Both the position numbers and the translations under genes were made by a program. This document shows, one piece after another, positions 9,665-18,744 of a stretch of DNA of 64,000 bases. How positions within the stretch are numbered: the first letter of the stretch is position 1; each line of letters opens with the position of its first letter. This stretch comes from Pedobacter sp. AK013 (GTDB taxonomy: Bacteria > Bacteroidota > Bacteroidia > Sphingobacteriales > Sphingobacteriaceae): assembly GCF_014205835.1 (NCBI RefSeq), contig NZ_JACHCQ010000019.1, forward strand, positions 61,002 to 125,001, given 5' to 3'. Below the pieces are notes generated by a model. The model was not told the DNA's origin. It saw only the letters and a program-made list of their open reading frames with translations, and did no database searches.

Positions 9665-10390
9665 ATGATTAAGTGCATAGCCATAGACGACCAGTTCAGT
9701 TCCTTAGCGGGGCTACAAAAATATATTGAGGATACTCCAAACATGCGACTTGTGCAGCAGTATACCGATCCTATTACCGCTTTAAGGGAGCTAGCTGGCT
9801 CAGAAACGGTTGATGTAATTTTTATGGACGTGGAAATGCCTCAGATTTCCGGTTTGGAATTGGCTAAGGCCATCCGCTCCAGAACCAGAAAGCTTATTTT
9901 CACTACTTCTCACCAGGAGTACGCTTTTGATGCTTTTGAAGCCGCAGGAGATGCTTATTTGCTTAAGCCATATAGTTATGCCAAATTTGCGACTACTATT
10001 ACCCGGCTTTTCGGGCTAGAAATGACAGGTGGTGCCAACGAAGATTATTTTTTAGTTAAAAACAAAGAAGAGGAACACCGTGCGGTAATGGTTAAATATG
10101 AGGATATTATCGCTTTTGAAAGTTTTCACAATTACATTAAAATACATACTGTAGGAAAAGTAATTATTGCCTACTTAAGTTTAAAAGATGTCCGGGAACA
10201 GCTTAGTATTAAAAAAGGTTTTATACAGTTGCACCGTGGTTATATTGTTGCTATTGATAAGATTTTGTATGTGGATGGCAACAGGATTACCATGAACAAC
10301 CACATTAGCTTTACCGTTGGAGATATTTATTACAATGAGTTTAAAAATTTTATTTCAGAAAGGTTAATCATCAGTAGCCGCAAAAAATAA
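9665..10390 (+). CDS. LytTR-family response regulator
   Basis: 241 residues from the ATG at 9665; a TTG six bases upstream is possible but less likely. The receiver domain has the acidic pair D8/D9, phospho-acceptor D55 (FMDVEMPQ) and Lys101 (LLKPYSY). A LytTR DNA-binding domain fills residues about 135-238 (EDIIAFESFHNYIKIHT, FIQLHRGYIV). It should be phosphorylated by the histidine kinase at 10627-11766. The two genes are unusually separated by 236 bases that contain a small gene on the other strand. Confidence 0.93.
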   Translation: MIKCIAIDDQFSSLAGLQKYIEDTPNMRLVQQYTDPITALRELAGSETVDVIFMDVEMPQISGLELAKAIRSRTRKLIFTTSHQEYAFDAFEAAGDAYLLKPYSYAKFATTITRLFGLEMTGGANEDYFLVKNKEEEHRAVMVKYEDIIAFESFHNYIKIHTVGKVIIAYLSLKDVREQLSIKKGFIQLHRGYIVAIDKILYVDGNRITMNNHISFTVGDIYYNEFKNFISERLIISSRKK

Positions 10391-10409
10391 CGGCTACTGA
10401 TAAAAACAT

Positions 10410-10550
10410 TCAATAATTTGAAATTATACCTGAAACTGTAGTAAATGTTGTAGTGGTTGGTTCAGAAGTGGTGGTTGCTTTATCTAACTTTGCACTATAT
10501 TTTTTTTTAAATACAAAAAGTGTTTTTTTAGCTAATTTTTGAGTTTTCAT
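10410..10550 (-). CDS. 46-residue Thr-rich peptide between LytTR regulator and kinase
   Basis: An ATG at 10550 opens a 46-codon frame ending in TGA at 10410-10412, antisense to the LytTR operon direction. The N-terminus is very basic (MKTQKLAKKTLFVFKKKYS), the middle is Thr-rich (ATTTSEPTTTTFTTVSG), and it ends GIISNY. The start is preceded by a purine-rich GAGAAAAAAC about 5-14 bases upstream. The charged leader followed by a Ser/Thr-rich core resembles short peptide precursors such as lanthipeptides, but no Cys is present and no modifying enzyme gene is in the window. Alternatively it is a signal peptide for the neighbouring kinase, or not expressed. I cannot assign a function. Confidence 0.5.
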   Translation of the reverse strand: MKTQKLAKKTLFVFKKKYSAKLDKATTTSEPTTTTFTTVSGIISNY

Positions 10551-10626
10551 AATTGTTTTTTCTCGAAAACTAGCACCGATAGCACCCTATAACTTTAAGT
10601 GTTACACAAATAGTAAATAAGTCTTT

Positions 10627-11766
10627 ATGAATAGGTCGAAATGGGGCAACGGCATGTTGCAAAACTGGTTGTACACTTATAGGATACACATCATTGCCTG
10701 GACAGCATTTATCGTTTGGGAGACTGTGATGGTTATCTACTTCCTTGGCCTGTTAGGCACATTCGGCAACTATGCTATCCATTATACTATTAACATTACT
10801 TTATTTTATACTTATGCTTTACTAATTGAAAAAGCAACAGTATTTCCTAACAGAGCGATATGGAAAGTTCCTTTGGTTGTTATCTCGACAATCTTGATTT
10901 ATTTAGCTGTGGTTACTGGCGTTGATATTCTACTAAATACTTATACCAATATTTTACCCGGGGAAATGCCAAGTCTCAGAATTAGAATATCACGGGTCCT
11001 TTATAGAGGCTCGTTTTTCCTTCTTTTTTCTACAGGTTATTATTTCTTAAAGCGGTTCATTAGAGAAAAAGCAGAAAAATCCCGTATCGAAAAGCAGCGT
11101 TTTCAAATGCTTATTGATCAGGAAAAAATGGATAAGGAGCTTGCCATGTCTAAGAATGCTTTTATGAAAGCGCAGATTAACCCTCATCTGCTTTTTAATA
11201 CCTTTGAGTTTGTACACCAAAAACTAAGCACCTACTCTCCGGAAGATGCAAAAGTAATGCTTTATCTTTCTGATATGATGCGTTTTGCCGCCAATACCCA
11301 GCACAATGAAGGCTATGTATATTTAAGTGAAGAAATTGCACAATGCGAAAACCTGATTGGTTTGCACCGCATTACCCAAGGTGCAATTTATATTGAGCTT
11401 GCCAGCGGTCCTGATCTTGGTGAAATTAAATTAATTCCACTTGTTTTGCTTACTATTCTGGAAAACATGTTTAAGCATGGAAACCTTAATGACATAGAAA
11501 ACAAGGCCACTATAGATGTTTACACCTTTGATGGCAAACTGCGTATCGAAAGCCGTAATTTACCCAGATTAGTAAAAAGTAAAGTAGGCTTTGGCTCAGG
11601 AATGGACAATATAAGTAACCGACTAAAATATGCTTACCATCAAAATGCCGAAATAACTGCAGGAATTGACGAAGAGGGCTTCTATACTTTAAACATAAGT
11701 ATTTCTTTAAATGCGCTAACAATAGAATCTGAGGATAAAAAAACTGAACAAACTATCGCTGTTTAA
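10627..11766 (+). CDS. LytS/YehU-type sensor histidine kinase
   Basis: 379 residues. Four predicted membrane segments occupy about residues 15-145, with no large periplasmic loop. Then come a coiled linker (KRFIREKAEKSRIEKQRF) and the His_kinase domain with phospho-acceptor motif INPHLLFN near residues 182-189. The ATPase part has LVLLTILENMFKHG (N-box) and GFGSGMDNISNRL (G-box). It should phosphorylate the LytTR regulator at 9665-10390. A membrane-buried sensor like this typically detects a membrane-associated or peptide signal, which makes the micro-ORF between the two genes interesting. Confidence 0.92.
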   Translation: MNRSKWGNGMLQNWLYTYRIHIIAWTAFIVWETVMVIYFLGLLGTFGNYAIHYTINITLFYTYALLIEKATVFPNRAIWKVPLVVISTILIYLAVVTGVDILLNTYTNILPGEMPSLRIRISRVLYRGSFFLLFSTGYYFLKRFIREKAEKSRIEKQRFQMLIDQEKMDKELAMSKNAFMKAQINPHLLFNTFEFVHQKLSTYSPEDAKVMLYLSDMMRFAANTQHNEGYVYLSEEIAQCENLIGLHRITQGAIYIELASGPDLGEIKLIPLVLLTILENMFKHGNLNDIENKATIDVYTFDGKLRIESRNLPRLVKSKVGFGSGMDNISNRLKYAYHQNAEITAGIDEEGFYTLNISISLNALTIESEDKKTEQTIAV

Positions 11767-11771
11767 CATTT

Positions 11772-11793
11772 AAATTTTTCTGAGAAAAAATTT
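11772..11793. terminator. AT-rich hairpin after the kinase gene
   Basis: AAATTTTTC and GAGAAAAAATTT form a near-perfect palindrome 6 bases after the kinase stop. It could terminate the transcript, but the stem is AT-only, so support is weak. Confidence 0.3.
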
Positions 11794-11901
11794 CCTTTAA
11801 GGCATTTTCACATCCAGGAAAAACATTATCACTTTCTTTAATTTAATGTAACAAAATTACTACTATATTAAACCATCTAATTGACGTTCTAGCATTTAGA
11901 T

Positions 11902-11917
11902 AATTCATTTATGAATT
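11902..11917. promoter_or_regulatory. Palindrome upstream of the cold-shock-like gene
   Basis: AATTCAT-TT-ATGAATT, perfect 7-base arms, about 30 bases before the ATG at 11948. It could be an operator or a leader hairpin affecting translation; no more can be said. Confidence 0.3.
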
Positions 11918-11947
11918 AAGTATAAATCTTTACTAAACAGATTAGAA

Positions 11948-12160
11948 ATGAGAAAGGGTACAATATGTTATGTAGATCAAAATGGTGTACATGGTGTTAT
12001 TAAAGATGAAAATGAGCAGAAAATTCAATTCTTTTTAATGGATCTTCAGGAAGAAATTAGGCTCAATGATAAAATTTCATTTGAAATTGAGCTTACAGCA
12101 AAAGGACTTGCCGCAACAAAAATACACGTTGTTAGCACTATAGAATTAACGCCTCAATAG
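11948..12160 (+). CDS. Small cold-shock-domain-like protein
   Basis: 70 residues, the usual length of CspA-type single OB-fold proteins. The start (KGTICYVDQNGVHGVIKDEN) follows the cold-shock pattern of a strand, a turn, then G-x-I, and IQFFLMDLQ plus DKISFEIELTAKGLAATKI match the second half. The RNP1 aromatic motif is degenerate, so RNA binding may be altered. It stands between the LytTR kinase and the esterase, with its own upstream region of about 180 bases. Medium-confidence fold call. Confidence 0.65.
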   Translation: MRKGTICYVDQNGVHGVIKDENEQKIQFFLMDLQEEIRLNDKISFEIELTAKGLAATKIHVVSTIELTPQ

Positions 12161-12235
12161 CCCATTAAAACTCAATAACCATAAAACTAACACTGATTTA
12201 AACCTAATGCACAATCATTTGTCCTAGTGAATGAT

Positions 12236-13063
12236 ATGTTCAATAAATTGAAAAGATTCTGTAGCAAAATAGGTTTACTAGGGAGTTTATCTGTGATATT
12301 TCTACTCCTCTCCTATACGTCGCCCAATTCAACGTATCAGGATGTAAAAATAATGCAATGGAATGTGGACGGCACACCTCGTGAAGCAATGGTTTACATC
12401 CCAAACAGCGCAAAAGTAAAAGCCACACCAATCGTTTTTGTTTTTCACGGACATGGCGGTACCATGGGAAATATGTTTAGAAGCAGGGGCTTTGAAAAAC
12501 TCTGGCCAGAGGCCATTATAATATGCCCACAGGGATTGAATACCCCTGGGCAATTAACAGACCCGCTTGGCCAGCTACCGGGCTGGCAGAAAGCACCGGG
12601 CGATATGAATAATCGTGATCTCCATTTTTTCGATGCCATGCTAAAAACACTCCAACAAGATTACCGCATAGATAATGAGCGTATTTACGCAACCGGCCAC
12701 TCCAATGGCGGCGGCTTTACGTATTTACTTTGGGCAACACGAGGTGATGTATTTGCTGCTGTTGCACCATCAGCGGCTGTAGGAGGCCAAATAGTTAATA
12801 TGCTTAAACCTAAGCCCGCGATGCATATTATGGGCGAACAAGATCCATTGGTAAAACCAGAATGGCAAAGAGCAATGTGCAATAAGATTTTAAAAATTAA
12901 TGGATGTAGTAAACCCGGAGAACCTTATGCAACTTACACCACATTTTATCCTTCAGATATAAAAACACCAGTAGTATTATACAAACACCCCGGGGGGCAT
13001 GTTTATCCGCAGGAAGCAAACCCGGTTGTAATTAAGTTTTTTAAGAGCATAACAAAGCTTTAA
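12236..13063 (+). CDS. Secreted PHB-depolymerase/LpqC-like esterase
   Basis: 275 residues from the ATG at 12236; a GTG at 12227 is also possible. An N-terminal hydrophobic signal (about 13-30) is followed by an alpha/beta hydrolase: oxyanion region VFHGHGGTMGN, nucleophile GHSNGGG (Ser about 156), Asp in GEQDPLV (about 202) and His in GGHVYP (about 255). This layout fits the polyhydroxybutyrate depolymerase / feruloyl esterase family acting outside the cytoplasmic membrane. The natural ester substrate is unknown. The gene ends before a strong hairpin at 13121-13149. Confidence 0.85.
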   Translation: MFNKLKRFCSKIGLLGSLSVIFLLLSYTSPNSTYQDVKIMQWNVDGTPREAMVYIPNSAKVKATPIVFVFHGHGGTMGNMFRSRGFEKLWPEAIIICPQGLNTPGQLTDPLGQLPGWQKAPGDMNNRDLHFFDAMLKTLQQDYRIDNERIYATGHSNGGGFTYLLWATRGDVFAAVAPSAAVGGQIVNMLKPKPAMHIMGEQDPLVKPEWQRAMCNKILKINGCSKPGEPYATYTTFYPSDIKTPVVLYKHPGGHVYPQEANPVVIKFFKSITKL

Positions 13064-13120
13064 TGGCAATATCACGTTTAGTACTCGTGAGCGGTTCAGA
13101 TAGTGAAGTATTAAAATCAA

Positions 13121-13149
13121 AAAGGCCACAATATCCATTGATGGCCTTT
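13121..13149. terminator. Bidirectional terminator hairpin
   Basis: AAAGGCCA (13121-13128) and TGGCCTTT (13142-13149) make perfect 8-base arms. The minus-strand reading is followed by TTTTTG and a T-rich stretch. It sits between the convergent esterase gene and the split gene at 13290-13778 and can serve both. Confidence 0.7.
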
Positions 13150-13289
13150 CCTTATCAACTAACTAAACTTGTATAATACTAACCAAATATTTACACCGCA
13201 AAAGTATATATACCACATAAACCCAATATTAAGATTGCGTTAAATACCTGATATTTAACATGGGGTAAAATCTTTAATTCGGATAAAGA

Positions 13290-13778
13290 TTACCATTTCT
13301 GAATAGGTTGATAACTGGATTTTTCATCCTTACGGCTAAGTCGCTTTATAAAATCCTCTTCAAAATCATGACTATAAACTTTAAAATTGATTGGCCACTC
13401 ATCTTTTATCATGGCTGGTACAAATTTTTCAAACATTTTTTCAAATGATCTAAAATTCACGAAGGTTTTGCAGATTACCATATATTCAGAATCTGAATTC
13501 ACAATAACTTCTTCTATAAGCTTGGGCCACCTCGATTTAAGTTCATCCGGCAATTTTTGATACTGCTGCCGATCAATAAACAGGCCTATATTTTATAATA
13601 GCCCTTCAGGTAAAATCTCACCTGATAATTGCTTCCATTCCTCCCTTTCTTTTATTATCCCTGCCAGTACCTGATCACAGTAGAACACCATCCATGGCTC
13701 CTCTCTCGAAAGCTGGATAAGCTGAAAATGCATGATATCGCTATTAGGCAGATTAAAGAAAAAGTCGAGCTCGATCAT
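13290..13778 (-). pseudogene. Small hypothetical gene interrupted by an in-frame TAA
   Basis: The frame starts at ATG 13778 and reads about 61 residues (MIELDFFFNLPNSDIMHF to SGEILPEGLL), then hits TAA at 13593-13595. The same frame continues without any shift for 100 more codons (NIGLFIDRQQYQKL onward) to a stop at 13290. Together it would make an acidic cytoplasmic protein of about 162 residues with no signal or membrane segment. A single nonsense mutation in a recently intact gene is the simplest reading; a separate downstream protein starting at TTG 13553 is less likely. No family is recognised. Confidence 0.65.
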
Positions 13779-14038
13779 CAATAATGGGGCGATACCAGAT
13801 ATCGCGAAGCCAAAAGTATTGAACTATTTCCAGAACACAAAAACTCAAGATTAAAAGCTTAATTACAAGTTTGGCTCTGTAAAATTTCAAACTATCAAAC
13901 AACAAGATTTTGTATATTTTTTAAATATTAAATAACTGTTAAAGAAAAAATTGATTTTTATCATCAAGTAAATTTCAAAAATACAGAAAATCAGTAATAT
14001 TAAACCTACAAAAAATTCAATTTTAGCAAACACACTTG

Positions 14039-14046
14039 TATCTTTG
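14039..14046 (+). promoter_or_regulatory. -7 promoter box very close to a start codon
   Basis: TATCTTTG matches TAnnTTTG exactly and ends only 4 bases before the ATG at 14051. If used, the transcript would begin at or near the start codon (leaderless). It may be chance. Confidence 0.4.
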
Positions 14047-14050
14047 TTAC

Positions 14051-14677
14051 ATGAAAAGTGCCAAATCAATCGCCACAGTATTTCTTTTAATCACCTCATT
14101 TTCTTGCTTATCTGTTTGTGTTTTTGCTCAAAATAAGCAAACAAAACAAGCTGATATTTTCGAGTATATAGACAAACTGAACGGAAACGATATGATTGAG
14201 CGACTAGCGGCTCAGCGCAGTGCATTTAATAAAACCCATTTAAAAAATAACCTTCCGAAGCCAGAGTATATCATCAATAGAAATAACTTAACCCTCATTA
14301 GTTTTAATGGCTTAGATTATTATGTAAAAAATAACAGGGTAATAGGCATTCAGGGCTTAAACCTTTCGGATAAAGTATTGAACCAAATTACAGATAAACT
14401 GCTTCTTTTAGATAGCATCCAATACAACCAAAGTGAGCGTTCAAATATAGAACACGTTAGTCCAAACGTTGATTTTCAAAAAATCAGGAATATCGACCGT
14501 CAATTTATGCTTACGCTTAAAATGTTATCGAGTACGGTGAGAGATATAGCTGCATTGGCTAAAAATGAAAACCCATCTTTAACTGTTGAGACCAATGTTG
14601 CAAAAATGCGTTTACCAAATGTGGATAAAGCTACAGAAAAATCAAACATCCAATCATTGGTATTATTAGCTAAATAA
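14051..14677 (+). CDS. Exported hypothetical protein
   Basis: 208 residues from ATG 14051. A TTG 15 bases upstream is in frame but sits within the likely promoter. The N-terminus is a clear signal peptide (about 7-27, ending VCVFAQ). The mature part is mixed alpha/beta with NLTLISFNGLDYYVKNNRVIG and a helical C-terminal half (QFMLTLKMLSSTVRDIAALAK). No Cys lipobox motif fits, and no membrane anchor follows. I do not recognise a family. It is convergent with the TIM-barrel gene, 31 bases away. Confidence 0.75.
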   Translation: MKSAKSIATVFLLITSFSCLSVCVFAQNKQTKQADIFEYIDKLNGNDMIERLAAQRSAFNKTHLKNNLPKPEYIINRNNLTLISFNGLDYYVKNNRVIGIQGLNLSDKVLNQITDKLLLLDSIQYNQSERSNIEHVSPNVDFQKIRNIDRQFMLTLKMLSSTVRDIAALAKNENPSLTVETNVAKMRLPNVDKATEKSNIQSLVLLAK

Positions 14678-14708
14678 CGTTTTTTTTCAAGAGAGATGGG
14701 GAATTGAA

Positions 14709-15596
14709 TCAATCCACTTTCTTTTCTGAATACACTTCTGCAATCTGAGCAGAAAGATATTTGAAAGCCAATGGTATTTCGGTAGCCGCATTTTTGATGC
14801 TTCCCTCTATAAAGATGAAGCCCCTATAATTTATTTTATGCAAAGCTTTTAAATAAGGTTTAAAATCATCGCCCATAACGCCCGGTAATGACCTGTTTTG
14901 TTTTTCGGCAATCTCCGAAAATCCAATCAATGTACCGGCTTCAATAATTTCACTTGGAGATTCTCCTTCACGCATCATATGAAATATATCGGCATTAAGT
15001 CTGAAATTTTGATGATTAACCTTCCTTACGATCTCTGCTGCCGACTTTAGTGAAGTGATGAAGTTTGTTTCGGTGGTTTCGAGGTTTTCTAACAAAATTG
15101 TAACCTTATATTTCCCGGCAATTTGTGCCAGTTTTTTGCATAAACTAACAAAATCAGTTTTTGCCTTAACGATATCATAATCTGCAGGAATGCTCCTTGC
15201 ACCCGAGCTGCCCAACACAATAAACTTAACCCCTGCTTGCTCAGCTCTTGAAAGAACAGTTTCGGTATAAGTTAAAACCTTCGCCTCATCTACCTCAGGT
15301 CCAGCTATTTTTATGCTCGCCGGATAAAAAAGATTACAGCTTAACACTTTACATTTTGCTGCTTTAATCTTTTTCAAATTGGCATTAAACTGATCATCTG
15401 TTAATGTAGGTGAAAGTATCTTCGGAACCGATTCGCCTATTATTTTAAAACCTGCAGCATACGCTAAACTGTCTTGTGTTAAACCAGATACAATACCTAA
15501 ACGCGGATATTCTTGTTTATTAGAAATAAAGCCACAAAAACTGATATAAACCAGGCAAATAAAAAAAGCTGTATAGCTAGATTTCATACTTCTCAT
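14709..15596 (-). CDS. Sugar phosphate isomerase/epimerase-like TIM-barrel protein
   Basis: 295 residues. A hydrophobic leader (about 8-22, AFFICLVYISFCGFI) suggests export or membrane anchoring. The body is an AP-endonuclease-2-type TIM barrel with the metal-site patterns KVTILLENLETTETN, FRLNADIFHMMREGESP and RGFIFIEGS. Related Bacteroidota proteins are sugar isomerases/epimerases, often periplasmic. The gene stands alone, so the substrate is unknown. A start at Met4 would shorten the leader by three residues. Confidence 0.8.
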   Translation of the reverse strand: MRSMKSSYTAFFICLVYISFCGFISNKQEYPRLGIVSGLTQDSLAYAAGFKIIGESVPKILSPTLTDDQFNANLKKIKAAKCKVLSCNLFYPASIKIAGPEVDEAKVLTYTETVLSRAEQAGVKFIVLGSSGARSIPADYDIVKAKTDFVSLCKKLAQIAGKYKVTILLENLETTETNFITSLKSAAEIVRKVNHQNFRLNADIFHMMREGESPSEIIEAGTLIGFSEIAEKQNRSLPGVMGDDFKPYLKALHKINYRGFIFIEGSIKNAATEIPLAFKYLSAQIAEVYSEKKVD

Positions 15597-15946
15597 ATTA
15601 TTATTAAAATGATTTGGTTAAAAAAATTAGATCTCAGGATTCTCCTAACGAACCAGATAACTTACTGATAAGCATTTGAGAATTTTTATTTAAAGATAAT
15701 ATAATCTGACCATTAAATTTTGTTTTAACAGCATAAGCAGTTGGGAGGAAAACTAAAAAAACAAAAGCTCATATCAATAGAGCACCAAAATAACTTAGAC
15801 CATTGGGCAGTTTTTAAATCCAGTTCGTCGACAATTTAGCTGTGTTGGTATAATAGCGACTTTTCTACTGCAACGTTTTTAGAGTGTAGGCGTCTTATAT
15901 ACAAAACAATCACAAAATATTAATCAAAAATATAAACAACAGCATT
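15597..15946. other. Intergenic region between TIM-barrel and GIN-domain genes
   Basis: 350 bases between divergent genes. I see no coding frame, hairpin or exact -7 box; promoters for both neighbours must lie here. Confidence 0.5.
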
Positions 15947-16546
15947 ATGAAAAACTCAATCAAAACCTTCGCAAAATCGCTTCTAGCAGCTATCGTTTTA
16001 AGCACTTCAATTTTCTCTACAGGCGCAATGGCCGGCGAGAAACAACCAACTAAAGTTTCTGCGCCTAAAAACGTTAACCAGGTTATCGTAAGTGGAAATG
16101 TAGAAGTTACCTTAATTCAAAGAGAGAAAGAAGGCATTAGCTACAACAATGACAATACGGGCAAAGTAAAAGTAATGCAAGATGGGTATGCATTAAAAAT
16201 TAGCTCAGAAGACAAAGAAGTAGCCAAAATTACCCTTTATGTTAATAATATCTATAGGGTTAAGGCATCTGACCAAGCTGTGGTAAAAACACAAGGCAAA
16301 TTGGATGTTAAATATCTTCAGGTATTTTTAAAAGGAAATGCCGTTGCCGAAATCAATTCTGATACAAAAAGTTTATATACCGTAATTGAAAACAATGCTG
16401 ATTTAAAATTGAGTGGAGCAACTGAAAAACATACCTTGGTAATGGGCAGAACACCAAAATTAAACCTAGATAGATTTGCTGCACTAACAACAGAAATAAG
16501 TAATCCGGATACAAATGCACCGCAGGCTATTGCTTTGGCAAAATAA
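15947..16546 (+). CDS. Secreted GIN-domain (DUF2807-like) protein, copy 1
   Basis: 199 residues with a signal peptide ending TGAMAGE (about residue 29). The mature part reads as short parallel-beta-type repeats typical of the putative autotransporter-head GIN domain: VNQVIVSGNVEVTLIQ (about 43-58), YVNNIYRVKASDQAVVKT, YLQVFLKGNAVAEI and ADLKLSGATEKHTLVMG. Role unknown; probably a periplasmic or surface beta-solenoid. A clear paralogue lies at 37939-38547 with the same block order. It ends before a strong terminator. Confidence 0.8.
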   Translation: MKNSIKTFAKSLLAAIVLSTSIFSTGAMAGEKQPTKVSAPKNVNQVIVSGNVEVTLIQREKEGISYNNDNTGKVKVMQDGYALKISSEDKEVAKITLYVNNIYRVKASDQAVVKTQGKLDVKYLQVFLKGNAVAEINSDTKSLYTVIENNADLKLSGATEKHTLVMGRTPKLNLDRFAALTTEISNPDTNAPQAIALAK

Positions 16547-16561
16547 TGAAACGAAAAGAAT

Positions 16562-16592
16562 AAAAAAAGCGACATCTCTGTCGCTTTTTTTT
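16562..16592. terminator. Strong bidirectional intrinsic terminator
   Basis: A7-GCGACA, loop TCTC, TGTCGC-T8: perfect stem flanked by A and T runs between convergent genes, so it can act in both directions. Confidence 0.9.
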
Positions 16593-16611
16593 GCAGGAAA
16601 AAGTCCATCGT

Positions 16612-17982
16612 CTATTTAAAATCAGGCACTGGGAATAGATACCCGCCAAATAAAATATACGACCAAAAGAGTGTCCAAAATATGTTGAATATTTGTGCAG
16701 TAACAAATGTAAATGCAGGTTTCCCTCCCTGAAGTTTTACCAGCGATGAAAATTTAGCTTCCATACCAATCGAAATAAATGCGATCGCGAACCACACTGT
16801 ACGTAAGCTATTTAACGTTGGCCCAACACTTTTTGCAGTAGTGGGAGATAACAGAAAAGAAAACACTAAAGATGCCGCAACAAAACCCAATACAAATTTC
16901 GGGAATCGCTCCCATACAATTTTCAATCCCGGTCGCGCTGCTTTGAAGGGTACACCATTCTCATCTTTAGGTTTTTTATAGGCCCACCATATTGCGATAA
17001 AAAAAGCAGCAACACCAATAAAAACATTTTGCGAAAACTTGGCAATAACACCTGCCTTAACGGCAATTGGCCCAACCAAATCGCCTGCAGCAGTTACTGT
17101 TGCCGTTGTATCTAAAGTACCACCTAACCAGGCCCCACCTATCACCTCTGGTATATGAAAATACTTCACTGCCCAAGGCAAAATAATCATCATCGGGATA
17201 GCCATGATCAATACTAAAGTGGTTACGTAAGATAATTTACGTTTATCACCATTAATAGCTCCAGCGGCTACAATAGCCGCAGAAACACCGCAAATAGATA
17301 CTGCTGAGGCTAATATCACACCAAACTCATCATCAACTTTTAACTTGCGGCTTAACCACATCGAAAAAAACCAAACTACGGTAACGACAATAACCGCCTG
17401 TATTATACCAGGTAAACCAGCTTTGATCAAATCGGCCGACAAAATGGTTGTACCCAATATGACTAAACCTGTTTTAATATAAAACTCAGACCGCACCGCT
17501 TCTTTTAGCCAATATGGCAACTTAATTAGATTACCTAATAGGATACCGATAATTAATGCAAATACCACATATTCCAATCCAAAATAAGATACACTTTTAT
17601 TACCCCCTATAATAAAGGAAACGATAGCAAAAAAATAAATGACTGCAAAACCGCCAGCAAACCTTGCAACATTGCCTCCTGATAAGCCTATGGCTATTGA
17701 AGCTAAGACCAGAAAAACCGCGCCCATTTCAACAATCAACAATAAGTTAGCTACTGATAATACCTTACCCAAAAGATCTTCACCGTTTGCCCATTTAAAT
17801 GCAGGTAAACTGATTACAGTGCCGTTGCTGGTTAAATAAAGTACGGAAGCAATAATAATTGTTCCCAATATAACTGCCCACCAATCTTCGGTGAGCGATT
17901 GTAAAAATGTTTTCTTGTCTGGGCTTATCCCAGCATCTGTTAAGGCTCCAGTAGTATCGGCTGCGTTGTTTCGATTCGACAT
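16612..17982 (-). CDS. YeiH/UPF0324-family putative sulfate exporter
   Basis: 456 residues with about 11-12 hydrophobic segments. Family patterns include FALIIGILLGN, KTGLVILGTTI, ASAVSICGVSAAIVAAGAI (about 227-245) and GAWLGGTLDTTATVTAAG (about 283-300), the conserved core of the YeiH transporter family. Here the N-terminus carries an extra cytoplasmic 30 residues and the whole is longer than the usual 330-350. The transport role for sulfate or sulfite-like anions is a family annotation, not proven. An Lrp-type regulator 294 bases upstream on the same strand may control it. Confidence 0.85.
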   Translation of the reverse strand: MSNRNNAADTTGALTDAGISPDKKTFLQSLTEDWWAVILGTIIIASVLYLTSNGTVISLPAFKWANGEDLLGKVLSVANLLLIVEMGAVFLVLASIAIGLSGGNVARFAGGFAVIYFFAIVSFIIGGNKSVSYFGLEYVVFALIIGILLGNLIKLPYWLKEAVRSEFYIKTGLVILGTTILSADLIKAGLPGIIQAVIVVTVVWFFSMWLSRKLKVDDEFGVILASAVSICGVSAAIVAAGAINGDKRKLSYVTTLVLIMAIPMMIILPWAVKYFHIPEVIGGAWLGGTLDTTATVTAAGDLVGPIAVKAGVIAKFSQNVFIGVAAFFIAIWWAYKKPKDENGVPFKAARPGLKIVWERFPKFVLGFVAASLVFSFLLSPTTAKSVGPTLNSLRTVWFAIAFISIGMEAKFSSLVKLQGGKPAFTFVTAQIFNIFWTLFWSYILFGGYLFPVPDFK

Positions 17983-18276
17983 AGTTGATTAATTATGGTT
18001 GGTATTAATTTGATTTCAATTCTAAAAATATTGGTGGATAAATCACTTACACGATAAATAACTGCCTAATATCCAAACTAAAATAAATATTCGGGATGAT
18101 TTTATCCGTAACAAATATCTGACGGGGAATCATTAATATAGTTATTAAGTGAAGTACGGCGGTCTTCACCCCTAACGTAGCCGAAGATTTCTTGAGGTTG
18201 ATAAATTGCAAATAAATGCCCTTCTAGCATAAAAGCCAAAACAACTCATCTTAAGAATTAAATTAAAATGATTTTA

Positions 18277-18744
18277 TTATACAGGTAAAGCAGTTTCGCG
18301 TTTGGCCTGCGTAATTACAAGCGAGCTGTTAAGGGTACCTATATTATCCAAACGGCCGAATTTATTAGTTAGAAAATCGTTATAAGCGATCATATTCCTG
18401 GCAACAACCTTTAGCATAAAATCAAAGCCTCCTGTAGTATGGTAACATTCCAGTACTTCATCGAGTTTGCTTACCTCCTGTTGAAATAACCTGAAGGTAT
18501 CAACAGAATGGTTGGTAAGCTGAACTTGTAAATAGCAGATCATACAGTTCTCGAATTTATTGGGATCAATTAATGCCACTACCGAAGAAATGAAGCCTAA
18601 GCGTTCTAAGCGTTTTACACGTTCCTGAATGGGCGATTTTGACAAATGCAATATAGCTGCCAGTTCCTTATAGGTTAGCCTTGCATCTTTTTGTAATAGT
18701 GTTAAAATCTCTCTATCTGTTTGGTCAGGGGTGTATAATTCCAT
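18277..18744 (-). CDS. Lrp/AsnC-family transcriptional regulator
   Basis: 155 residues: an N-terminal winged HTH (about 5-60, DREILTLLQKDARLTYKELAAILHLSKSPIQERVKRLE) and a C-terminal RAM ligand-binding domain (about 70-150, with CYHTTGGFDFMLKVV). Such regulators sense amino acids or related small molecules. A TATATTTG box (minus, 18797-18804) matches the -7 consensus upstream. The YeiH-type transporter downstream on the same strand is the most likely target. Confidence 0.9.
   Translation of the reverse strand: MELYTPDQTDREILTLLQKDARLTYKELAAILHLSKSPIQERVKRLERLGFISSVVALIDPNKFENCMICYLQVQLTNHSVDTFRLFQQEVSKLDEVLECYHTTGGFDFMLKVVARNMIAYNDFLTNKFGRLDNIGTLNSSLVITQAKRETALPV

Noticed and set aside
13887..14069. 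60-codon minus-strand hydrophobic frame
   Set aside because: AT-rich Phe/Ile/Leu run overlapping the promoter and start of the exported protein gene; no start signal.
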